Assembly: GCA_956465555.1 (NCBI GenBank)
Contig: OY101116.1
Location: forward strand, 1,860,001-1,924,000
Origin: Nitzschia sp. pyKryTriq1
Lineage: Eukaryota > Bacillariophyta > Bacillariophyceae > Bacillariales > Bacillariaceae
Direction: 5' to 3'
Length of the DNA stretch: 64,000 bases
Shown: positions 32,701-42,310 of the stretch, in pieces
Layout: every line of letters starts with the position of its first letter
How positions within the stretch are numbered: position 1 is the first letter of the stretch
The notes under the pieces: model-generated
What the model was told of the DNA's origin: nothing
What the model saw: only the letters and a program-made list of their open reading frames with translations
The model's database searches: none
Made by a program: the position numbers and the translations under genes

Positions 32701-33593
32701 TCGCTTGTACCCAGCCTCACGGAATTGGACAGAACGAGGAGTGATCGTGGCGACCTAAAAGACAGCTGGTTGGAAAGGATTGAAGATTTACAGTCAGCTT
32801 TACCAGGTATGCCAATCGGTCGAATCAAGAAAGTTGCAAAAGCCTTCGAAAGCACTCTGGGTTATCCTTCTCTTTTGACCCTGGTTCCTATCCTACGGGA
32901 AAGCTTACCAGACCACTTAACTGTGGGATACCTAAAACAAATCAACAAAAGAAACGCTGACTTCGTTCTCCAGAGAGCTGAAGAGGACGGTCTTGTGGAC
33001 CAATCGCTACTCAATGCGATGCTGCAGGTTAAAACCAGCGCGTCATCACTTGACGAGGCCGAACATTTCCACCGAGACGAATTCCGACGCCACAATTTGG
33101 TAAGTTCACTCATGCATCATATTGCATGAGAAAAAAGTACATTGATGTCCCAGAGCAGCACCTAAATCAACTTTCTTTTCAGAACCCAAATGCATACAGC
33201 GATCGTTTGATGCTACAGATGTTCGTTGACAATCATCGGCTTCCAAGAGCCCTTGATTTCAAACATAGAATCGAAAACGAGAAGAGGACCCTGGATCTTC
33301 CATCGTACGGCACGCTAGTAGATTACTATGCCAGACACCAACAGCTAGGTTCGGCGATTAGCCTGTTGAAAGAGTGCTTTGAGGTTCACGGCTCTTCACC
33401 AAGCGAAAAATACATCAGCAGTACCAGACTTCTTGCCCGGCAACTGCAAATGCATGGTGGACTGAGACTGGATGAACTTTTAGGCAAAGACCCGACAGAG
33501 TGGTTGAAGCACGGCGAGCGTCATCTAAAACGAGAAAGATCCCAGAAAGGTCGGCGAAACGTTCAAATGGCTTACAATCGAATTCTCGGTTAG
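29767..33593 (+). CDS. Pentatricopeptide repeat protein, probably mitochondrial
   Basis: Four exons, 29767-30609, 30729-32120, 32353-33099 and 33183-33593, all joined in phase 0, give about 1130 aa. The start ATG 29767 opens an Arg/Ser-rich, acid-free presequence (MQGVTRNLLRRKLPSPSF) typical of mitochondrial import. A basic region precedes a PPR tract from about residue 255 (FGEYTFTTLLTCCRTPVEARRIMKLM-type helices; AYSWSILVDIHAKLGDFEGC; AYGAIIRLCAARGQAERAINLLEEM). A charged, less ordered middle follows, then further PPR-like helices in exon 4 (SYGTLVDYYARHQQLGSAISLLKE). PPR proteins bind organellar RNA. Intron 2 (232 nt) is long for this window, and an alternative acceptor at 32187 would terminate the protein early, so that junction needs transcript support. 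Confidence 0.8.
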
Positions 33594-34572
33594 AGTTCTG
33601 GTGGTTTTATGCAGTTTGAGCTTCAATCATCAACAACAGTCTGGGCTAAATCCCAACATAATATCCTGGAACCTCGTTCGGAAGTTCTAGGCCTTAGACT
33701 TTACTATGCAAGTTCAAAGCTATTTCTTCTTTCTACTCTCTGTTGCTCTACTACCCTACTACTGGTAGGGAGTGTTTCAACGAATGTCAACGAGGGTAGT
33801 CTATCATGATACGGCGGTGGAGTGTGGACGACTCGACTCGATGGCTTGCTACCCTACTGTTGTCCTACTATTGTCTCTGCTCTCTACTAGTAGAGGGCCC
33901 CTACCGAAGTTATCACGTGTTATTTTTTATCGCGCAGGAAGAATCCACCAAATGCGCTACTACCGGTACATACGTCGGTACATTAGCGCACTTCAATATG
34001 TCTGGCCGCGCACCGGTACGTTCCGGTATGGTACAGTACCGGTATTGGTTCGTGCAGCCGCAGAGGCACATCGCGCCCTTTTCGACAGGTGTTGTTGGCG
34101 AGAACTGGCTTCTGATCAGCACTTCTGTCCAAAGAGCGCATCTGATGAGCTGTCAGCGAGTGCCTTGACATAGCAGACATTCAACCTTTACTTAATGGAG
34201 TGATTTCTTGCTAAATGTTGTGTGCCGCGAGCGGATTATTTATGCACGAGGATGTGACGAACGTCCCCCAACCAGGAATTCAATATCTCCGTTCAAAAAT
34301 GTACCAAGGCGCTTGTAAAAAAGACAAAGAAGGCGGAACCGAGGGTCTATGACTTTCCACGGGCGATCGTCGTAGAAATTTTCGGTTCTGGAAAATCCTA
34401 CCAGGCATACGTGGCCGTACGCAGCACACCGCCGCTGTCAATGCAAACCCTTCAAAACCCATCCTATGCGCCTAAATGCATGCTGATTGTGCGTCTTGAT
34501 TTACAACAAAAACACGCATAAATCGCCGAGCAACATCTATTTTACTGTAAAGTTTAAAGCAAACAGTCGACC
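33594..34572. other. Intergenic, repeat-rich
   Basis: About 980 nt. Contains CTAC/CTAG-rich patches (about 33735-33775 and 33875-33902) and two GTAC groups (33960-33983 and 34012-34048). Short frames here are not credible. No gene is seen. Confidence 0.5.
33960..34048. repeat. GTAC-palindrome clusters
   Basis: ACCGGTACATACGTCGGTAC and, 30 nt later, a run of ACCGGTAC, CCGGTATGGTAC and AGTACCGGTA words, 525-610 nt upstream of the next start codon. Confidence 0.5.
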
Positions 34573-36115
34573 ATGTCTTCCAATTCATTTCAAGGGTCCG
34601 GCCCCGACATTGCATCATTGCTAGCAATGATCCAAGGAGGAGGACCACCGAATAGCGGGGGCCAGCAACATCAAAACCAGCCGCAGAACTCTGCTGGTAC
34701 GAACTCCGTAGGAAACTACGTACAGAACGGTACGAACGGCGGCACTGACCCATCGATCATGTCCTCTCTTCTACAAGGCATTCTTAGTCTCGGCCAACAA
34801 CAACAGCAACAGCAGCAGCGAAATCCAAGAAACGGATTGAACGATGTGCTGTCCCTCCTTTCAGCTCAGGCTGGCTCTGGAGGTCAAGGTGTCGACCTAA
34901 GCCGGCTCGCAGCATCCGGTCTCCTTGGCAGCCTCCAAGGAGGCGGAGGCGGCAGCGGCAGCGACTATCAATCAAGTCAACCGCAGAATCTTTCCAGCTA
35001 TCTAAAATCTCAAGGAAACCAGTCGAGTCCGACCCAAGAACAAGCCCTTGCTCTCGCTCTCGCCCGCATGGCCGGAGCCCGTCTCCTATCAGGTGATGAT
35101 GCTTCCAGCTCCGATGCGAATGGAGGCGTCAAAGCGAATACAAGCAGACAAACAAGAAGCGTTGAGTCTGACAACTCATCTCCCTTCTTTGCGCACAGAA
35201 AGAATATCATTTCTGATACCGCATCAGAATCTACCCGAGGTAGAAACCTCGAACCTGGAGCCGTTGCCGTTCCTTGCCGAGCTCGAGGAATGCCCATGGA
35301 CCACAACCCTTTGGTATGTAATCTTGTTCACTGTCCCGGATTGTTCCCTCCAGCAAAAGAAAGCTGTAACTCACCATTGTCTTCCTTTATCACAACAGAC
35401 CGCCTACTTTGTCATCAACAATGGCGTTCAGCACGGTGAAGACGTTGTTTGCTCTCACCCGGCCTGCAGAAACGCTGGTGTAAAATTCCGATACTGCTCC
35501 TTTTGCAAGGCTCCTGTGGCCAAGCGGAATTTCAGAAGGCGACACAACCATGGCGGTGAAACCTCGACGTCTAGTTCTGATGATCTTGACGATGAGAGCG
35601 CCAAAATGTCCACCGTTAGTGCGACAAGCTCCCGTAGACTAATCTCTGCCAGCGAAGAGGAACCAGAGGCGAAGCGGGCAAAGCTGGTGATCTCATCTGA
35701 GGACGATGACGTTGCAACCACAACCGACTCCTCGAAATCTTCCACCGAGAACGGAAGAAATTCATCAAGCAGCAGCGATGAACCGAATTCATCAAGCAGC
35801 AGCGATGAACCCAAGCACACCGAACCGTCTAAGCGTACTGAAAAGGCTGAAGTTGCTAAACCGGCACCTAAGCACGAAGCTCCTATTGCCGCCGGCGAAG
35901 CTGACTCTTCTACTGCTACTATCAAAGCCAGTGGTAAGAGTATAAGTCTTGAACGCCGGGAACAGTGGGCCAAGTTGCTTGAAGAAAGACCTATCACAAA
36001 TGACTCCGAATCCATGTCGGCATGGATCGACAAAATTTTGAAGGTTAGCGACGCTGGTGAGGAAGGCAAACTCCTCAGTGAGGCTATGCGTCAATTGAAC
36101 AACCAGAAAAAGTGA
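34573..36115 (+). CDS. Protein with an unrecognised conserved-looking Cys/His block, 485 aa
   Basis: Two exons, 34573-35313 and 35399-36115, phase 0, 85-nt GTATGT...ACAG intron. Residues 1-180 are Gln/Gly/Ser/Asn-rich with repeated short hydrophobic helices (DIASLLAMIQGG, IMSSLLQGILSL, LNDVLSLLSAQ, ALALALARMAG). The intron lies inside the ordered core, which the splice makes continuous: PCRARGMPMDHNPL + TAYFVINNGVQHGED, then VCSHPACRNAGVKFRYCSFCKAPVAKRNFRRRHNH. This core has five Cys and several His in zinc-ligand spacing. I have an impression of similar blocks in other diatom proteins but cannot verify it. The rest is acidic/Ser-rich with a duplicated 9-residue unit (NSSSSSDEP twice), ending in a short helical block (RREQWAKLLEERP...). 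Nuclear RNA or DNA binding would be a guess. Confidence 0.68.
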
Positions 36116-36891
36116 AACACGGCAACCACAAATGCAGCGGATTCCTTTTCAGGTAACTAGTTCGAGGTAATACCTTGAAACTACTTTCCTTCTCTGGAAA
36201 CACCTTGTGCGGGGCGCACATGGGGTGTTAAGAAGTATCCAAGGCGTGGCTTCTGACTGACTCTTGTTACCAATTCATTTCACTACTGTCACTGGTAGTA
36301 GTTGGTCTTTCAAAAGTACTGGTAGACGAGGATCAATAATTTGTACTTAATATTTACTATGGAAATATTCTCTACTTTGTCTTATCATGATTCATGATGG
36401 TGGATAGTCGATATTCCGTGGAAGGATCACGGCACAGAATTGGTCTACCGTTATCAGAGCTACTCATGTCGCTACGGTCTTGGTTGACCCCATGTGCCTC
36501 TCAGCTCTTCAGAGTACTGATACTGTAGTTGGGAAAACTGCTCCGAGAATGTGCAAGTGGAGCCAACGTATGAGAGGCAAACACGAGGGGAAGCAACAAA
36601 CATATTTCGAGTAGCGCTCTTGTTGGAAGTTGGACTCACTTTGTCGACCCGCGCCAACAAGAAGTTAAGCAGAACAAGAAAAGAGCCCAAACAGGACCGA
36701 GCGCCGATCTTTGGGTAACGCTAAACAAAAAATGATTGTGTGATTCATGCTTTTGCCCTCGTTCTTAACTCTCTCAAATCAGCTACCAGCTAAAGCACAA
36801 TACTCGCCCAAAGATCAAATTTTACAGTCTTTAGATATATTATTATTATTATTATTATTATCATCATACACAACGAACAATGATATCTCGA
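36116..36891. other. Convergent intergenic
   Basis: About 776 nt between two 3' ends. It ends in an ATT microsatellite (about 36839-36862) close to the stop of the SPX gene. No gene is seen. Confidence 0.55.
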
Positions 36892-38091
36892 TTATGCCTT
36901 GAGCTTCAAAACGTTTCCGTTTTCGTCAATAGGCTTGCCATCATAGCGTGTTTTGGCAAATGCGGCCTTTGCTCGGAGGCTCTCATCTTCAGCATGATAG
37001 ATGGTTCGGATGAGAGTGGAGCTGCACGCCTCGGTCCTTGGAACAAAATATACTGGCATGACACTCTCTACCCATTCACGGCCTGGGAAGTTCAACATGT
37101 CATCACCTCGTGCGTAGCAGCATGAGCCGGTAGCAATGTCTTGCTCAGACACCACGCTCTTGATGTATAGAAGAGGGTCAGTGGACGGAATGACGAAGAG
37201 TTGATCCACGAAAGGTTTGACATTCGTCATGCGTGTTTCGAGATTGTCAATGGTGTACTTGTTTTTGAGTTTGAAGTAGCTTTCGTCATCATGGATACCC
37301 GCCACGATGAAATAGCCAAACTCTCGGAGGGAGTGCAGGACGTTTTGGTGGCCTCGGTGGAACAAGTCAAAACAACCGATGGTGTAGACCTTGCGGTTTT
37401 CCCATCCCTCGGGAAGACGGGGCTTGAGAGAGTTCACCTCAACGATGAGTTCATCAACTTCGTCTTTCAACGATTGTAGCTTTTCGCCTTTGAGGTACAA
37501 GTTCCTTTCCATAATTTTCTGCAGACGCTCTCCACGAATAGAAGATCCGCTATGCTTGTCAAATTTCTTGAGGATTTTAGAAAATGCCGTCTTGTTCAGC
37601 TCGATGAACTCAAGAAGAAGTTGCAATTCGCGTTGGAAGGTCACAAGGGACTTCTTGGCATAGACAAAGTCTTGGAAATGCTTCGATTTTCCCATTTTAC
37701 GGTATTCATCCTTCAGCCATTCATACTCTCCGTCGTTGCCCTTGAGCGAAAGTTTCTCCAGACTGATTTTAAAATCAGCAATACCAGTGGGACTGGAGTT
37801 GGTCAAGGAGGACTCCGAGTTGGAGCTCATGCTAGAGGGAGATCCTGGTTCCGAGGCAGAATCGCGCAAGTCTTCAACCCGCTTCTCCAGGGTCGCCATG
37901 TAGTTGATGGCCCAATTTTCCTTATCGGCATAGAACTTGGCCAACTTGGTTTCGGATTGATCAAGAACGGCGAAAAATTCATCATCTTTCGAGTCTTCTG
38001 ACTTGATACATTTTTTGAGAGGCTTGTAGTCCACAGCGTAAAAGCGCCATTCTTTGAGGATGCGATCAGCCAGAGTCTTTCCAAATTTCAT
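36892..38091 (-). CDS. SPX domain - cytidylyltransferase fusion
   Basis: 399 aa from ATG 38091, chosen because SPX domains begin MKFGK; upstream in-frame sequence is leader. Residues 1-190 are an SPX domain: MKFGKTLADRILKEWRFYAV, DYKPLKKCIK with the Lys/Tyr pocket for inositol pyrophosphates, and the closing helix with NKTAFSKILKKFDKHSG. Residues about 245-380 are a nucleotidyltransferase of the glycerol-3-phosphate/choline/ethanolamine cytidylyltransferase type: YTIGCFDLFHRGHQN with the HxGH signature, a conserved acidic loop, and RTEACSSTLIR corresponding to the RTxGxSTT motif. The combination suggests a CDP-alcohol-forming step in phospholipid or cell-surface synthesis that responds to phosphate status through inositol pyrophosphate binding. 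No transmembrane segment is seen. Single exon. Confidence 0.86.
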   Translation of the reverse strand: MKFGKTLADRILKEWRFYAVDYKPLKKCIKSEDSKDDEFFAVLDQSETKLAKFYADKENWAINYMATLEKRVEDLRDSASEPGSPSSMSSNSESSLTNSSPTGIADFKISLEKLSLKGNDGEYEWLKDEYRKMGKSKHFQDFVYAKKSLVTFQRELQLLLEFIELNKTAFSKILKKFDKHSGSSIRGERLQKIMERNLYLKGEKLQSLKDEVDELIVEVNSLKPRLPEGWENRKVYTIGCFDLFHRGHQNVLHSLREFGYFIVAGIHDDESYFKLKNKYTIDNLETRMTNVKPFVDQLFVIPSTDPLLYIKSVVSEQDIATGSCCYARGDDMLNFPGREWVESVMPVYFVPRTEACSSTLIRTIYHAEDESLRAKAAFAKTRYDGKPIDENGNVLKLKA

Positions 38092-38617
38092 TCTTATGCT
38101 ACTAGTCAAATATAGTCCTGGATACACAGAGAGGAAATGGTAGATGTGAGTGCACGTACGGAAACTTGCAAAAAGCTGACCCACCATCAGCGAAACGACA
38201 AGCTTTCGATCAAACACATACGCTCTCCAAAAAATGAGAAACGAATTTCATCATCATCGATCGTCATCCGAGATTGAAGATGATGTGTTTTCGCGAAGAC
38301 ATACATACGGCTAGCGCATCATCGCGCCAATTCATTACATAAGCCCATTTCTACCGTGACATCAGCATGCTTATCGGATCATTCGCGGTTCTCCCATCCA
38401 TGAGCCGGCGGGCCGGCCGAGATAGAGAATAGCTAGTAGCGAATGAACGCGACGATGAGAGAAAAATGAAGTGCGTGCTTCATCAGTCAGAATATTATTA
38501 TCTCAGAAGTTCGCTCTCTTCTTTCTTCCGACCACCGACCATGGACCTCTTGGGTGCTCCACGCCGCGGGTCTCATGAACGGCGACTGATGGTTCGGACA
38601 TACCGGTAGGCAGGCCA
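38092..38617. other. Intergenic, divergent 5' flank
   Basis: Promoter side of the SPX gene. A short CTAG-type patch (about 38428-38442) and palindromic GGCCGGCCG at 38410 are present. A minus-strand open frame over 38503-39012 looks like an antisense shadow of the plus-strand frame described next. Confidence 0.45.
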
Positions 38618-39520
38618 ATGCAATTGTCGCCATCCTCAGCCTTGGTAGAGTCATGCGCTTGCCGTCGAGTTTCTCTGTGGCCTGTTACGAAGAATATTGG
38701 TGAAGTCACTGAAGAAAGTCCATTTGGACGATACATTGACAGCTCGCACAAGTGGAGATCGAGACAGTACGTCCGACAACATTCACAATTCAAGACGCAC
38801 GATCTCACTGGTTCAGAGCCTTGCATTCTTGAACCATTATGTGTTCTCATGGATGGCAAATGGGAACCCTCGCTGGCGGTGGACATGATCGATGCAGACG
38901 ACGAAGCTCGTGCATTTTGATCGAGGAGTGTGGTGCAGAGTGCAGGCAGGCATCTTTCAATCCAACATGCGGACAGAGGAGAGAGACGACGATTCCTTGA
39001 CTTGCGAGACAATGCAATTGAGGATGCTTATCCTCATGATCGTCGTGATGTTCTGCAGAAAAAGGAAGGAATCATCGCCCTTTTGCGTCCGATCAAACCA
39101 TCGGTCCTGCCTGCAACCAAAAATAATTCGGAACTCTTTTTGCTTCGACTCACCTTTCAAATTGTGAGCGCGCGTCGTTTTTACTCTTTTGAAGTTCCCA
39201 ACTCCAAATTCTAAAGTGCGATACCTTGGAGCCACAGACGAGATCTAATTTTTTAGCAAGGCATGCTTTTAGCGAACAAAGAACTAGAACTTCTCCAAAT
39301 ACTGCGTGCTAATTATGGTTTAGAATTAGAAATTTTGCATTTAGTGGAAGATAATTCTGTATGGAACAGAAGCAGAACAGTCAGCGCCCCCCATTCGCTG
39401 CGCTGGTTCAGTACATTTTCTACGCCAACCAAACGCAATGACGTAGATTCTAGAAAGGTCCGAGATATCGTAAGAAATCGACGCATAAAGGGTTCTTCAG
39501 TCGTCGGGCAAGTCTTGTAA
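38618..39520 (+). CDS. Unrecognised ORF with one in-frame TGA and one intron
   Basis: One reading frame is open from ATG 38618 to a donor at 39163|GTGAGC, interrupted only by TGA at 38918-38920. It continues in phase 0 from an acceptor at 39256 to TAA at 39520. Both sides of the TGA read like ordered protein (ESPFGRYIDSSHKW, LCVLMDGKWEPSL before; RRRFLDLRDNAIEDAYPHDRR, LLRPIKPSVLP after), and the last exon continues with helices (ANKELELLQILRANYGLELEIL). Reading across the TGA gives about 270 codons. Possible explanations: a missed 60-nt intron (GTGGAC donor at 38879, CAG acceptor at 38938, phase 0, weak donor), a recently broken gene, a base-call error, or UGA recoding. I recognise no family and see no SECIS element. 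Confidence 0.4.
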
Positions 39521-39834
39521 AGTCATAGTCTTTTCTTCTTCGACGACGGCCGCCAAATTCTTCAAGATCTGGATCTAAAAAGTAAAAAGCATCGACCTCG
39601 AACCTCGACATTCGACATCATTCTCGATCCTGGCGGGAGCGATCTTTCTGAAGTCCACGCTTCTACCGTTCTACCTCTGCCACCTGCCACCATATGGAGC
39701 CTGGAGCCTTCCAGCTTTTATCTTTGGACAAGTGCTCGAAAAAAGAGCCCTACTACTACAGTATAGTACCAACGTAGGAGAAGTTTGCTGTGCTGCTTTC
39801 ATAGTCGAATCCATCAGGAGGAGCAGGCAGAAGA
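39521..39834. other. Intergenic
   Basis: Short stretch between two plus-strand genes. I see no motif beyond a GTAGTACTAC-like patch near 39748-39775 and nothing coding. Confidence 0.5.
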
Positions 39835-42074
39835 ATGACGACAAAGAAAGTGACGGTGATTCACTGTTGGTCAGCACCCCGCTCTCGATCCACAGCGTTG
39901 TTGTACTCATTTGAAGCTCGCGGCGAGGACTGTTGTGCTGCCATCGATGAGCCCCTCTACCGTGAGTGGCTCATTGCCAAGGGTGACACTGTGGCCCGTC
40001 CTTATCTCAAGGAAATGGTGGAAGGTATCCCGCCTCCGGACGAGCAAAGCAGCAGCAGCAGCAGCGCCTCGCCCGAGAAAGTCCGCCAAGTATGGCAACG
40101 CGAACTCTTGTCCTTGAAGGAACGAATCACGGCGGCCGCGGAAAAGCTCAACAGTGACGACCATGGAGTGATCTTTTGCAAGCACATGGCGAAGCATTCC
40201 TTTTTGTATGATTTTGATGAGGAGTTCACCATGGAAGGAACACAATTAATTCACCGCCACTTGCTTCTGATCCGAGATCCGGTAGATGTGCTGTCGTCAT
40301 GGGGTGTCTCGTCGGACGTGCACGGAAATAATCCCACCTCGGATGAAGTTGGCATTGTGCCTCTCTTGTCCATTTATGCAAAGCTAGAAAGTCGGGTGAA
40401 GGACGAACAAAGTCATCATCCTGCTGTCATTCTAGAATCGGATGATCTGGTGGCCGACCCTGAAGGGACTCTCGCTGGTATTTGTGCAGGCCTGGGAATT
40501 CCATACAAGGAATCTATGATGACTTGGAAAAGCGGACCACATGAATGCGACGGACCATGGGCGAAGGTATGCAGAACTTGTCTTGTCTAGTTTTCGGCAT
40601 GCGTGTACATGTTTTTCAATTATTTTGGGGGGCCAGTCTGACTGACACAACAATATTCTTGTTTGCTAATAATAGTGGTGGTATCACAATGTCTGGAAAT
40701 CGGATGGGTGGCATCGAACAACAACTCAAAAAGAGTACTACCCTGAAACAAAAAAATATCGCACTTTGGATCCGGTGCTGATGCATGCTTTGAAAGCCTC
40801 TTTTCCTGCGTATGAATTTTTACGACGGTTGACCATTTCCTACAGCCAACGTGGTCCTCCTCCAAATGAGATATACGAAGACCCACGAAATGAACATCTT
40901 CTGGTGTGGATCGGTGCACCAAATCGGGGACGTCTGATTCCAAGAGATCTGGCAGGAGTTAGTCCCTGGGACTCGTCCGTACAAGGTGGAGATGCTTGCT
41001 GGGAAGGGATTCGAGTGTACAGAGGCAAGATTTTGTCGTTAGAGAAGCATTTGGGACGTCTTTTCCGCTCGGCCAAAGCGTTGGGTTTCAAGAATGTTCA
41101 TTCCAAAGAGGAAATCATTGAGGCTATTTTCAAGACTTTGGCCGCGAATGGAATGCGAGACAATGCTCATATGCGTCTTACACTGACTCGTGGCGAGAAG
41201 TGTACGTCCAGCATGAATCCCAATTTCAATGTGTACGGTACTACACTCATTATTCTGGCAGAATGGAAACCGACAGAAGTAAGTACCAGTACAGTATTCC
41301 TTGAAATGTCTACAGGTAATGAAGGGATCTTTTGTCTTTACTCAATGTTTTCTTTCTATTTAGGGTGCTACCACGTACGACAATACGAAAGGAATCACCC
41401 TCATCACGGCTAGCCAGCGACGGAACCCTCCAGGAACCTGCGATTCCAAAATCGTAAGTGTTACAACCAGCTTTGCAACTCGCTTATCATTACTTTCATT
41501 CTAACGCCCCTCTGTGAAATCTCTGTCTATGTCTCAGCATCACAATAACCTGGTAAGTAACAGGAAGACTGCTATGACTGGAATCCGGTCAGTTTTTTTC
41601 TTTTGACTGACCCCCCGGGCTTTACTTCCGAACCCTTCTTAGATTAACAATATTCTACCGAAAATCCAAGCTAACCTCGCCGGTGCGGCTGACGCTATCA
41701 TGCTGGACATTGATGGATATGTGAGCGAGACCAATGCAACAAACATTTTCATGGTGGACGATGAAGGTTTACTTCTCACTCCCACCGCTGATCATTGCCT
41801 TCCTGGTGTAACGCGGGGAACAGTAATCAAACTCGCCAAGGAGCTTGACATTCCTTGTGAAGTGCGGCGCGTGTCTCTAGCCGAATTCCATGCTGCTGAA
41901 GAAGTGTTTACAACCGGTACAATGGGAGAATTGACACCCGTCACGATGATCGATGGGCGTGTCATTGGCTCGGGCGCTCTAGGGCCTATCACGAAACGCC
42001 TACAAGATGCGTACAAGACGCTACCTGAACGACCTGGTTGGGCCACAGAAATCCCACCCTTTGCTACGTCGTAG
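39835..42074 (+). CDS. P-loop (sulfotransferase-like) + class IV aminotransferase fusion
   Basis: Five exons, 39835-40566, 40676-41278, 41364-41453, 41538-41552 (15 nt) and 41643-42074, all phase 0, give 623 aa. Residues 1-245 resemble P-loop sulfotransferases: HCWSAPRSRSTALLYSFEAR holds the nucleotide-binding loop, followed by IDEPLY and a LLIRDPVDVLSSW segment. Residues about 290-620 are a PLP-dependent class IV (BCAT/D-amino-acid) aminotransferase: DSSVQGGDACWEGIRVYRGK, MRLTLTRGEKC, CDSKIHHNNL with the presumed PLP lysine, and SETNATNIFMV. The same architecture exists in land-plant branched-chain aminotransferase-like proteins (Arabidopsis At3g05190/At5g27410), which it follows closely from memory. 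The microexon encodes HHNNL immediately after the lysine. Substrate unknown. Confidence 0.88.
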
Positions 42075-42310
42075 TGATGAATAAAATAATAGCTAAATTT
42101 CATTACAAGGTATGACAACAATGCCATGGGTCTCTATCAGTCGCCTTAAAAGCGGAAGATACTCGATAGCCTGTTCTTCGGATAGACAAATTACAATGAA
42201 GACTACTTAAAATTATCGCAGGGGTCCATGGTACAGTACGTGCAACAAAAATGTAACATCCATTGTCAATCCACGACGACCAAACCAAAACAGAAAATTG
42301 AAATCTTGTT

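Noticed and set aside
38503-39012. 169-codon minus-strand frame
   Set aside because: Composition (many Cys, Arg, Ser, no ordered blocks) looks like an antisense shadow; the plus-strand frame over the same bases continues across a good splice site.
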